Assembly: GCA_027600665.1 (NCBI GenBank)
Contig: JADGJL010000889.1
Coordinates: forward strand, 1 to 12,428
DNA: 12,428 nucleotides
Reading direction: 5' to 3'
Origin: Irineochytrium annulatum
Taxonomy: Eukaryota > Chytridiomycota > Chytridiomycetes > Chytridiales > Chytridiaceae
Numbering within the stretch: position 1 is the stretch's first letter; every line of letters begins with the position of its first letter. Shown one piece after another: positions 1 to 8,558 of the stretch. Under the pieces are notes generated by a model. The model saw nothing but the letters and a program-made list of their open reading frames with translations. It was not told the origin of the DNA and did not search any database. Position numbers and translations under genes: made by a program.

Positions 1-175
1 AATCAGAACGTTGTAAAATAGCATGGTCCACAAGCTGACAAACCTGGGTATCGTTCTTCTTGGCCTGCTGGACGACGAGCATCTTGGCGTTTTGGCCCTG
101 CTCGAGGTTCTGGACAAGGTTTCTCGCGATGGAAGCGGCGGCGGACCCGTTGTTGTTGTTGTTGGCGCGGACCAT
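1..175 (-). CDS. 5' exon of an unidentified Asn-rich protein gene, truncated by the left edge
   Basis: The ATG at 175-173 opens a frame of 44 codons to a likely splice donor (CAG then GTTTGT, intron from 43 leftwards). The frame also stays open to the window edge, so an unspliced reading is possible. The peptide begins MVRA, has five Asn in a row, then a Ser/Ala stretch and a probable helix rich in Gln, Lys and Asn (ending KKNDTQ). Codon choice is strongly biased to C or G at third positions (runs of AAC, GTC, CAG, AAG), as in a well-expressed gene, and two other frames here lack that bias. I do not recognise the family. The rest of the gene lies left of the window. A 10-bp TATA-like motif occurs twice upstream (193-202 and 264-273). 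Confidence 0.5.
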   Translation of the reverse strand, partial: MVRANNNNNGSAAASIARNLVQNLEQGQNAKMLVVQQAKKNDTQVCQLVDHAILQRSD

Positions 176-886
176 TTTCGGTGTTGGATATCAGGTATAA
201 GGAGTTGGAGAGTTGCTGAAGTTGCTGAGGCGATGGTTCGACGGAGATGAGGACGCAGGCAGGAGGTATAAGGTGAGGAATGGATAGACGACGACGCAAG
301 GCCTTCTTGAAGGGTGAGCTACCGTTTTGTTTGTGGGACCGCGATTAGCGGCCGCCTCATTGCCGTAAGCGCCCACTGCGCTCATCCAGCAAGGTTGGGT
401 AGACCGGGATGCGGGTTTGGGGATTTGGGCATGGAAACTGTGTCGACCAAGAATAGTTCTGTGGTCACTTCCCCATTAACCGATCCGCCAGCTGAGAGCG
501 AGCTGTGCCGCGGCAGACTAGGATTGCACAGGCGTTGTCGGCGGACGCCAGGTGCTGTTTGTTAGTCACTGGTGACTCAGAACTGAAGGGCATCTGTTGC
601 CGCTGCATTGTTCGTTAAAACAGTCAAATGTATTTCTTCATTCGCCATTAAGAAGTGGCTAAATAACAGATAAAGCTAGGTGCAGGAAAAAGGAAAGAAA
701 TACATAGTAATAGCCTGCATGCAGTGTTGTACGTGAGTAAACAAAATCAGCGCGGAAGATGCGAGGCAGCAACAATCTCTGTGCACGCAGCAAGCGACAA
801 TGAATAACAATAGAAGTTGTCCAGTACTATAAGCAAGTGTGAGATAAAATTGTGCAATGCAGATGCCAGAAAAACTGATGCCATGC
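176..886. other. Spacer between the left-edge gene and the PL14 lyase gene
   Basis: This stretch should contain the promoter and 5' leader of the left-edge minus-strand gene and the 3' untranslated region of the PL14 gene. The short open frames in it have no consistent codon bias, and none has a recognisable domain or signal peptide. I see no RNA gene, repeat array or mobile element. The part from about 600 to 886 is clearly AT-richer than the flanking coding DNA. Confidence 0.5.
193..273 (-). promoter_or_regulatory. Repeated TATA-like motif upstream of the left-edge gene
   Basis: The 10-mer aggtataagg (minus strand CCTTATACCT) occurs at 193-202 and again at 264-273, about 18 and 89 bases upstream of the ATG at 175. 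The distal copy is at a reasonable distance for a TATA-like element and the proximal one is very close to the start codon. The exact repetition is visible in the sequence; a promoter role is inference. Confidence 0.25.
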
Positions 887-2017
887 TTATGCTGATACAA
901 ACCACAACAGCGCCATCACCAATACGACCAACCCCCATCCCGCCACCCTGACCCTCCTCGCCGCATTCCCGTAGCCGCCTGGCACCGACCCTCCGACGCT
1001 TAAGCTCATGTCTCCAAACATGGCGAACGTGTCAGCGGGCGGCGCGTAGGTCAAGTCGTTTCCACCAAAAAACGTCGAGAAGAATAGATTCCGCACAAGC
1101 AGATCGCCGTCGCCCAAGGGTCCATCGCGGAAGATCAAGGACGGGGCATGGATGGCACGCTGTCCGTTGAGGTAGACAGAGAGGGAGCCGGTCGCGGAAC
1201 CGGAGGGGTTGTTTGTCTATATAACGGACATTAGTGCATGGACCAAGGCATAAACAAGGAGGAGATAAAAAGAGGTTTTACCTCGACGTAGAGTCCGACG
1301 TGGTTCCACTTGCCGGCGACGAACGAAAACGCACCGCGGGAGATCGAGAGGCCGTACGAGCTATCACATCGGAACCCGTGCTGCGAACAGAGCTGCTGCT
1401 GGTTCGTCATGGGGAGGTAGCAGTATGCTTCCCCCGCCCCATTCGTCCTCCACATCAGCCTGACGCTCCAGCAGTTCGACCCATCGCTCTGTAATCCACC
1501 CCTGCACTCCCGGCTCTGCCCCGGTTGGCCCGCGTGGCCATACAATCCGGGAAGCTTCCCGCCTTGGACCCAGTCGAAGCCCGGTGGGAAATAGACTGAG
1601 TACTCGAGCAAGGCGCGCCCGGCCTGGGCCTGATAGCCGAGCGGCTGTAATTCACGAAAGCAGGTTAGTCGTCGCAAACCCTTTCCCGCCCCGTACCCTC
1701 CTTTCATCGCTCACCCAACTACGTACCATCTCATAAATCGATACCCCGCCCACCCTTGCCGCCGGTCCCATCTGCCCGGGTCCCCCGAACGTCCCCGCCG
1801 GATAGTTAACCCTGATCGCGAGCGACTCCGCATCGCCGTCAGCATTATCCCGCGGCACGACGGAGGCGTTGAACGAGAGGGCCGAGGTGGCCGAGAGGCT
1901 GTCGGTGGCAACCCACGCTGGCGACCGGAAGAGGGATGCCGGGTCGGATTCGGAAAGGAAGGTCATGTTGAGCGACCAAACCGCTGTAAGGTTAAGCGAG
2001 GTGGCGATCGTAGACAT
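887..2017 (-). CDS. Polysaccharide lyase family 14 (alginate/glucuronan lyase-like) protein
   Basis: Three exons: 2017-1727, 1644-1282, 1216-887 (introns of 82 and 65 nt, GTACGT...CAG and GTAAAA...TAG), giving 327 residues. The family cleaves acidic polysaccharides such as glucuronan or alginate by beta-elimination. Seen: GGKLPGLYG around Lys127, then SVRLMWR (Ser157, Arg159) and YCY (Tyr171, Tyr173). The spacing of Ser, Arg and the two Tyr equals that of the catalytic residues I recall for Chlorella virus lyase vAL-1 (Ser219, Arg221, Tyr233, Tyr235, with Lys197). Exon 3 has the FFGGNDLTY block of fungal members. The C-terminus ends in a hydrophobic segment of about 19 residues after an RRVR cluster, like a membrane or GPI-anchor signal. 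There is no N-terminal signal peptide: the ATG, in a GCCACC context, begins almost at the mature domain. An upstream signal exon may be missing from this model. Confidence 0.85.
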
Positions 2018-2284
2018 GGTGGCGATCTGGGGACGTGGCCGAGATGGACGCGGTGAGACGTGGGTGGTGGGATGGTCAGTTCGTCAGCGGAACCGGGACG
2101 GAAGGCGACGTGAGCCGGGCGGGGCTTCAGGCTTGACTCGAACTTTTTTGACAGCACAGCAACAAAATCCGACGCTTGTGTCCGACTCGATTGTTTCAAT
2201 AGTTAGATATGGTCATGCTCATGAATATGCAAGGAATCCAGATGCAGTGTCAGTCAAGCAAAGTGAAGTTTAAGACTATGAAGT
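2018..2284. other. Spacer holding the PL14 promoter/5' leader and the esterase 3' region
   Basis: The spacer separates two minus-strand genes in tandem: the esterase stop is at 2285 and the PL14 start at 2017. No signal-peptide-like exon in frame with the PL14 start could be found here by eye. No TATA box or AATAAA signal is convincing. Confidence 0.4.
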
Positions 2285-3800
2285 TCAAAGGGCTTTGGCA
2301 GCCTCACTGTCAACCGACAAGAATCGATCCGCGAAATGCTGCACAACGTCCTCGAACCCGGCAAACTGATCCGTCCTCCTGATGATGGCCGCATGCGCCC
2401 TGTACATGCTGATCTTCACATGCACCCTATCCCATTTCAACAAACCTAAACCCCACGCCGCAAAGCTCCACGTATTCTCGCTCGCAGCCTCGTAAGCAGC
2501 CCCGCCCTCAAACCTGGATAACGGCACCCTAGCGGCCCCTTCGCGTTCGACCCAACCGCTCAACCACCGGTCCACGCGCTTGTACTTCCACAAAGGCGGC
2601 AATGAACGCTCGAGCTCCCGGTCTTCTTCACGGAGCACGTGCGGCGGGAGCTCAAGCCGGCCCGTACGCCATTCGTTCGCGGTGATGGCAAGGTTGCAGA
2701 CCTGGGAGACGGCGTAGTAGCCGGAGAGGTAGACGAGGCCGACGACGACGAGGACTGGGGCGAGCGCCGTGAAGACGACGCGGCGAGTCGTCCAAGGTTC
2801 TTTCTTCTTAACCGCCGTTGTCTCGCTGGCAGGCGGCCGCATAGCATCATCGGTGCCGGTGCCGGCTTCATATGAGAGTTCCGGCGTTGGAGGGATAATA
2901 GGAGGAGTTGCGGCGACGCCGGGCACGACAATCGAGGGGTAGCGGGGATCTGAGACCATATAGCGAATCTCCTCGGAAAGGGTGCCGTCAAAGGGTGACT
3001 CAACAAGCACTGACGAGCTCTCGTACGTAACCAAACGATCGTTAATGAGGTTCGCATAGACGATCCGGCGCTCGAACTGCATAGATGTAACGATCAACGC
3101 AATGCCTAAAACAGAAAAACCATAAGGAATGATCAAACTTACAGCTTCCAATGCCTTCCAGAACGGCAGCCTCGGATCCGCCAATATGGCCAACATCGGC
3201 CTTCCCCTCACCAATTCCTCCTCCACGGAGATCACTTCCACAACCTCCTCCTTCTCCCCCTTCAATGTCTTCCTCTTCTTCACCCTCACATCCCGAACCA
3301 ACATTTGGGCTCCACTCCTTCCCCCCATTCCACTGGCCATCCAATTCAACACACCCCCTTGCCAACCGGTACCCCAAGCCATCAGCTTCGCGCCAAGGTG
3401 CGGCGTCGCAAACGTGGCAAACACCCTCGGCCTGACGCCTCCGCGTCCCGTCAACCATCCCCGCGCAAACAGCACGCCCATCGCGTACCGCACCACCAGC
3501 CCGCCCATGCTGTAGCCAACCACACTAAGATCGGTAACGGCTGGCTTGCTCGGGTCGGTCAGCCGGAGGATGATCAGGCTCGCCAATCGGGCACCGAGGA
3601 CGTCCAGGCCGGCGTACGTGAGTGTGCCAACGTTCAGCGGGCATGAGAGCGGCTCGATCGGCAGTCGAGTGCGTGCGGAGGAGCACCGAAAGCAAGTGGT
3701 CGAGGTGAGTGTGGTGGCCCCAGAGACCGTTGTGGTAGACGAGGAGGTGGACGCCGTCGGGTGCTAGCGGCGGGGATGGCGGTGGTGCCGAGGCTTCCAT
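2285..3800 (-). CDS. DUF676 serine esterase / phospholipase-like alpha/beta hydrolase (ROG1/Lpl1 family), with an apparent frameshift
   Basis: Exon 1 is 3800-3143 and exon 2 is 3076-2285, with a 66-nt intron (3077-3142, GTAAGT...CAG) that is in frame and free of stops. Splicing joins FWKALEA to FERRIVYANLINDR, the family's expected block. About 482 residues. Seen: GLWG oxyanion region near residues 25-28, TYAGLDVLG, nucleophile elbow GYSMGG (Ser near 96), VFATFATPHLG, a candidate acid in NDRLV, a candidate His in RAHAAII near the end, and one transmembrane segment (about 29 residues from RRVVFTALAP). Related yeast proteins (Rog1, Lpl1) are lipid-metabolism hydrolases, Lpl1 on lipid droplets; the exact substrate here is inference. 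The first 40 or so codons are in a different frame from the rest: exon 1 is 658 nt, one more than a multiple of three. Either there is one extra base near 3645-3690 or the allele is broken. Asn replaces the usual His before GLWG (HNGLWG). Confidence 0.8.
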
Positions 3801-3887
3801 TGAGGTGGAGAAATTTTCATTGGTGCCTTGAATCGATCCCTTTACAAACCAGGAATGGCAGCCGGTAAGACCAACAGCCGGAGTCTG

Positions 3888-4270
3888 CTAAAGTACGCGT
3901 TCATGGACTGTGGGAAGCCCGGCGACTGTCGAACAGCCGTTGAGACCAGCGGCGTGGGTGTCGATGGTCGGCCTTGGGAGGTTGAACGCGGCCCAAAACT
4001 TGTTGGCGAGGTCGATGGAGGAGGAGCCCAAGACTATCCTTGTAGACTTGATTTTCCGCACCTGACGACGACGTCGTACGCTTTGTCGTCCGCAGGTAAG
4101 TCGCATACCCCCCCATCAGAAGACCGCTGTTCGCCTCCATTTGTCGTCACGACCGCTCCTCGAACCCCGTCCTGTGGTCCTACGTCGGCGGGGCCGGTAG
4201 ACGGAAAGTTCCTTTGCGAAGTACGGTGTGCTAATGGCGACAAATATTGCATGAAGGCCGCCGATGTCAT
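3888..4270 (-). CDS. Doubtful two-exon reading or gene remnant, function unknown
   Basis: The frame ending at TAG 3890-3888 has strongly coding-like codons (ATC GAC CTC GCC AAC AAG, then CTC CCA AGG CCG ACC ATC GAC ACC) and reads SSSIDLANKFWAAFNLPRP. It can be joined to an ATG at 4270 through a 62-nt candidate intron (4047-4108, GTATGC...AAG), giving about 106 residues. Another frame upstream (about 4201-4265) reads HAIFVAISTPYFAKELSVY, which also looks protein-like. Coding-like pieces in different frames would fit a decayed gene. I do not recognise the family, and antisense or chance open frames cannot be excluded. A plus-strand open frame covers the same interval (3828-4277) without better evidence. 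Confidence 0.2.
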
Positions 4271-4813
4271 CTCATAGCAAGCAGGATTTCTGGCTCAACG
4301 CTGGCGTCTTTACGCGATCCGTCCAACATATTACAGTGGAGCATTCCTTAGTAGAGACATAAGGCACTGCTGATGAATCTGACTTCAACGCCCTGTCTCT
4401 GTAAGGCAACGACAGGGACAATTACCAACCTCGTTTGCGTGATTGGAGGATTGGCGCAACTGTTTTTTAAGAATTTCGTGACGAGATACTGTGGTGACTG
4501 CCGTTCTTGAGAACATTCAGGAACAGCCGTGACGCTAACGGCCTTAGCGTTCATACTTTTCCTGATTTTGGTCAATTATTATACGTTGCTACATGCATTT
4601 GTTCTACTTGCATGTGCACTTGATGCTCTGTGCATGAGTATGTACTCCAAGTTAATAAAATTGGTTTGCCATACTAACACGTCGAGTGGCCCAGAAGCAA
4701 TGCAGAAGTACAAGAAGTAACTTCATATCTTTGCAGCAACAACAATCACTGTTGCTACCACAAGCGAAATAAAAAACATTTTCGAATAAAGTTAATGCGA
4801 CCGCTTTCTCCCC
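4271..4813. other. AT-rich spacer downstream of SF3B2
   Basis: No coding signal is convincing on either strand. The open frames here are short, rich in Leu, Val and Lys, and have AT-rich third positions unlike the neighbouring genes. It should contain the SF3B2 3' untranslated region, but I found no clear minus-strand AATAAA. AATAAA on the plus strand near 4768 and 4785 has no plus-strand gene before it. Confidence 0.45.
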
Positions 4814-6972
4814 TCAGAATTTAAACTTCTTCTCCTCCTTCTTCCTACCCTTCCCGTCATCATCCCTCCTCCTCCTCTTCGCCTCCTGCCTCCCCGCATG
4901 CTCGGCCACCATATCACTCAGATCCTCTCCTTTACCCTTGTTCCCCTCCAACGTCTCCTTCACCTTCCCATCATATGCCCGCTTGACCGCGTCCTTAAGA
5001 CCGCCCTCGGTCTGCAGCAGCTCGGGGTCGAGCGCGGTCTCGACGGCCGTCTTGCGGTCGATGACGAGCGGGACGCCAGCGCGGCGGCGCTTCGTCGCGG
5101 CTGAGTCCGAGGATACGGGTTGGGCGGAGGAAGAGGAGGCGGCGGCGGTGATGGAGGAAACATCGTAGGTGTGTTGGGATCCCATGAATCCTTTGACGGC
5201 GTTGTCGCGTTGCGGTAGGACGGTGTACAGCTCCTTGGGTCCCTCGTCCCTGAACCAGGCGAATTTTTGTTCACGAAACGCGCAAGCAAAACACATAAGG
5301 GCAAACACATACCTCCTCTCCTTCCGCAATTCGATGAAGTCCGGCGTCTCCAGCCCACTCGGTACGCTCTGCATCCCGCTTGGCGTGACCAACCCTTCCG
5401 GTGGGAAATCCTGCTTCTCGTCCTCCTCGCCCTCCTTCTCTCCCTCCTCTTCCTCCCCATCGTCCCCGCCCTGCTCCTCCTCTTCCTCCTCCTCCTCAAC
5501 CTCCAGTTCGCCCCATACCTTTCTCTCGACCTCCGCCATATGCTCCGTCGGGATCTCAACAACAACGGTCCCGAACACGTCCCCGTACAGCGGCCGGCCG
5601 TACTCGTCCACGGGCGGCTTACCCCACCCACCCGGGTGATACCCCCACTGCGAGCCCTCGGGAATCGGCGCGTTCAGACCGGGCACCTTCAGGGACGGGT
5701 AGGACGGCGGCGGGCCGTATCGTTGCATGTTGACGAGCCATGGCGGCGGAGCGAGCGGCGGCATCGAGAGCGCGGCGCGAAGTTCGTCGGATAGCTGACC
5801 CGGCTTCTTCAGCTTGAGCTTTGTCTCAAACTCCTTGCCCTCAAAGTAGAGGTCGCCGTGCGATGAGAGTTTGGGTTTGGTCTGCCAGCGAAAGAAGGCG
5901 TCGTGGAGCTTCTGGTAATCAATGTCGAGTTTCCCCATCTTCGGCTGGAGGCGGTCGCGAGTCTTGTTCTTAAGGTTGGTGGCGTCTGACTTGTCCTTCA
6001 CGTTCTCGCGGAGCTCCTGGATACCGGTGGCTTTGATGAAATCTGTGACAAACAAAGAAAAAATTTCCCGTTGGTAACGGTGGGAGTTGAGTGAGAATGT
6101 TCGCATACAAACACTTCGAGAGGCTAAGAACCTGGCAGCTGGAACGGAGGCTTCTCGATCCCGCGCTTTCCCTGCAGATACTTCCTCTTCTGCTGCCAGT
6201 GCATTGGTACGGGGACTGTGTTTCGGTACGACTTGAGATGCACGAGAAGCTTCGGGTCAGCGGCCGTAATATCAACCCACTGATACATTCACGAGCGTTA
6301 AACCTCGAAATTGCATGGTCTTAGAAACAATGCTCTCACCTCGACAACCTCCGGCTTTGTGACTAGCTGCTTTAGCTGCGCAACGCTCAGTCTTTCCGCC
6401 AACCTCTTCTTCTTCTTCGAAGTCGCAGCCGCCCCCTCGTCCTCGTCCTCCTCGCCGTCGCCCTCTGCCGGCGGCATGTATCCCGCATAACCCGGGTATC
6501 CCATCATCATCAGCGTCGCCGGATTCGCGCCAGCGAGCACAGCCGCGTCCATCCCAGCGCCAGCCATCATTGCGTCCGCATTCAGCCCGCCCTCACCGCC
6601 CGTCGCTGGATTGGCAGCAGATCCGGACAGAGCTTCGGCGGGCAAGTTGAATCGTGCAAAGACGGCGCCGTAGTCAGCGAGGGCCTCGTTCGACTCGATT
6701 TGTGGTGGGGCGGGCGCTGGGACGTACTCGATCTCAATGTCGTCGTCGACCATGTCCTCCTCGGCATCGTTATCCTCGTTCCCAGCCCTTCTCGCGGCCT
6801 CCGATGCGGCCGAGGCCGACGGCTTCGCGCCCTTCTGCTTCTTCCTGCGCTGCTTCTTGCGTTTCCCGTCCTTGTCTTTGCTCGCCGCCGCGACCTTGCC
6901 GTTGGATCCATTAGCATGGCCGTTCACCGCCGGAACCGAGGTCGTCGCGGCCGTCTTCGCCATTGTTGGCAT
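4814..6972 (-). CDS. SF3B2: Splicing factor 3b subunit 2 (SF3B2 / SAP145 / Cus1)
   Basis: Four exons: 6972-6340, 6279-6132, 6042-5313, 5249-4814, with introns of 60, 89 and 63 nt, giving 648 residues (human SF3B2 is about 895, yeast Cus1 about 436). It is a nuclear subunit of SF3b in the U2 snRNP, needed for branch-site recognition. Seen in order: Lys-rich N-terminus, a Met/Gly/Ala-rich segment, LSVAQLKQLVTKPEVVEW, DPKLLVHLKSYRNTVPVP and KRKYLQGKRGIEKPPFQLPDF (DUF382), MGKLDIDYQKLHDAFF, PSP motif PPPWLVNMQRYGPPPSYP (about 358-376), GGWGKPPVDEYGRPLYGDVFG, an acidic Glu run (about 439-471), SGLETPDFIELRK, MGSQHTYDVSS, DLSDMVAEHAGRQ and a basic KKFKF end. All are hallmark blocks. The 63-nt intron (5250-5312) is in frame and stop-free. 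A second ATG at 6963 could also start the protein. Confidence 0.96.
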
Positions 6973-7287
6973 TCGATTGCAATGCGAATGGTTTTCCTGG
7001 CAATTGACGCACTGCGCAACTCACAGATATTTTATTAGTACCAATACCTTTTAATAGTCGCAGGTAAAGGATCTTACAGACCGTTAAGTCTGCACCGATT
7101 GTTCTGTAAGTACATGTCGTTGTACATCTGATCTGTGCAAGCCGACCGGGGAATCTGCCAAGGTCAATTCACAAGATATTGGTTCTCTGCGCATCCAAAA
7201 ATAATGATATTCAGCAATACGTTCGCCATAATTTGTTGTCCCTCCCACATGCGACTGTACAGCGCAAGAACTCTAAGGCTCTAAAAT
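6973..7287. other. Spacer: SF3B2 promoter and 3' end of the cyclin-like gene
   Basis: AT-rich, 315 bases, between two minus-strand genes in tandem. No open frame with coding bias, no RNA gene and no clear TATA or AATAAA element was recognised. Confidence 0.45.
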
Positions 7288-8298
7288 CTAAGGACGCAGC
7301 ATCCCTCTAACGACCCTGAACCACTCAAAGTATTCCTTTAGCTCGACATAGCTATCAAACCCCAGCGCCTCCAACGCCAACCTCTTTGCAATAGCCGGCG
7401 CGTGGCTTAACGTCGTCACGGCCTGCACCCCAACAATCCCACCGTCCTCAGGCACAACACACGCACTCAACCCGCTCCAGACCCTCGCGCTCGTCTGCAC
7501 GTCGCCCAGCTGCGCCTCTGCCAGCATTAAGCCGGCCATGAGCAGGCTGCTCGCGCTCGCCTTAGTGACGAACTCCGAGCTGGGGCTTAGCCTGATCATG
7601 CGTTGGATCAGGATGATGGCGTAGAAGGCCATGTGGTGCGTCTGCTGCTGCGTGGCAGGGGGGTGCGAGAGGGACGGGTGGAGCGTGGCGGAGAAGTGGA
7701 TCAGGCGGCGGAGGAGGAGGAGCTCGGAAGCGACGCGGGTCGTTGGGGAGAGAGCGGACGGGGCTGATGGTGCCCAAGTGGATGTGGAGAGCGCCTGCGG
7801 TGATGTCGGCGGGGTCAGAGGTTGGATGTTGGCGCGTCGCTTCTGGCGGGTATGTTGGGGAGAGGATGCGACGGTGTGATGATGGTACGCGACGGCGGTC
7901 GCCGTGGCAGAGAGCTGCATGCAGGACGTGAACTGCTCGCGCTGGGACGGGTGCAGGCGCGACGCGATGGTGCTGAGGAAGAGGCGGAGCGCGAGGTCGG
8001 TCAGGGCTAGCGTCGAATTCTGGGTCAGAGCCATGTTGGTCGCGTTCGGCTTCTCCGAGGGAGTGGAAGCGGTGGAAGTGGGGGAGACCGGTGCTTTTAC
8101 ACACGAGCGGCGGGAGGGAGCAGGCTTGCGGTAAGGGTGGGAGGTGAGGGTGGTGAGGTGCGGCTGCCCCGAACGAATCCGCCGAAATCTCTCAGAGCGC
8201 TGTTGAGACCGTGACGCGTCTGCCCCCTCGCGCGAGAGGCGAGTAGACATTGAATGGAGAGCAGCCTGAGGCGTTGTTCTTGAAGAGAAGGTCGTCAT
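7288..8298 (-). CDS. Probable cyclin-like protein (Pho80/PCL type), single exon
   Basis: One uninterrupted frame of 336 residues, intronless unlike its neighbours. The first 85 or so residues are Ser/Thr/Arg/Pro-rich and probably disordered. A helical part follows: a hydrophobic stretch from TLALTDLALRLFLSTI, HFSATLHPSLSHPPATQQQT, then MAFYAIILIQRMIRL, SSLLMAGLMLAEAQLGD and VWSGLSA, and finally LALEALGFDSYVELKEYFEW. That order resembles the fungal cyclin box (a YI-R helix, LL-A-MLA-K-LDD, W-, then LE--FL--L-FD-YV--EY--W). The middle Asp of LDD is Gly here and the final repeat is loosely matched. PCL cyclins bind and activate Pho85-type kinases; partner and process cannot be told from this window. 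A later Met (near 8250) is an alternative start. Another small helical family is possible. Confidence 0.55.
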   Translation of the reverse strand: MTTFSSRTTPQAALHSMSTRLSREGADASRSQQRSERFRRIRSGQPHLTTLTSHPYRKPAPSRRSCVKAPVSPTSTASTPSEKPNATNMALTQNSTLALTDLALRLFLSTIASRLHPSQREQFTSCMQLSATATAVAYHHHTVASSPQHTRQKRRANIQPLTPPTSPQALSTSTWAPSAPSALSPTTRVASELLLLRRLIHFSATLHPSLSHPPATQQQTHHMAFYAIILIQRMIRLSPSSEFVTKASASSLLMAGLMLAEAQLGDVQTSARVWSGLSACVVPEDGGIVGVQAVTTLSHAPAIAKRLALEALGFDSYVELKEYFEWFRVVRGMLRP

Positions 8299-8426
8299 CG
8301 GCGGCTAATGAGGATGGAGGCGGTGCTGGGGATGGTTGTCAGAGGCGATGACGGCCGAGTTCTTATGGGACGAAGCTTCGCAAATAGGCCGAGGCAGTGG
8401 CAGACGCCGACAAGGATGGAAGGGGG

Positions 8427-8435
8427 CCTTTTATG
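8427..8435 (-). promoter_or_regulatory. TATA-like element upstream of the cyclin-like gene
   Basis: The minus strand reads CATAAAAGG about 130 bases before the ATG at 8298. Sequence and distance are acceptable for a fungal core promoter with a long leader, but there is no independent support. Confidence 0.25.
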
Positions 8436-8528
8436 AATTCGTCCGTCAGTGGAGGTTAATCAAGGATTGCACGAAACGCAACTTGGCCGGCCGGCTTGAC
8501 GACCAACCCAACTCTCCAGTTCCCCAAC

Positions 8529-8558
8529 GCCGACCAGCCGATTGCCAAGCCGGTCGGC
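8529..8558. repeat. Short inverted repeat (7-bp arms)
   Basis: GCCGACC at 8529-8535 pairs exactly with GGTCGGC at 8552-8558 across a 16-base loop. It could form a small GC-rich hairpin on either strand. It is in the spacer upstream of the cyclin-like gene; a function is not indicated. Confidence 0.4.

Noticed and set aside
3612..3650. GTACGC...GAG as a mini-intron to repair the esterase frame
   Set aside because: It would be under 40 nt, shorter than any intron here, and would delete the conserved TYAGLDVLG block.
3828..4277. 149-codon plus-strand open frame
   Set aside because: Codon bias is weaker than on the minus strand over 3888-4047, no domain is visible, and a strong donor-like CAG/GTAAGT inside it has no sensible partner.
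5169..5794. Long plus-strand Ser/Pro/Leu-rich open frames
   Set aside because: They are antisense shadows of the SF3B2 acidic and Glu-rich exon 3 (minus GAG/GAA runs read as CTC/TTC on the plus strand).
7562..8104. 180-codon minus-strand frame inside the cyclin-like gene
   Set aside because: Its sequence is rich in Arg, Pro and His, as expected for an out-of-frame reading of GC-biased coding DNA; the 336-residue frame has the better protein character.
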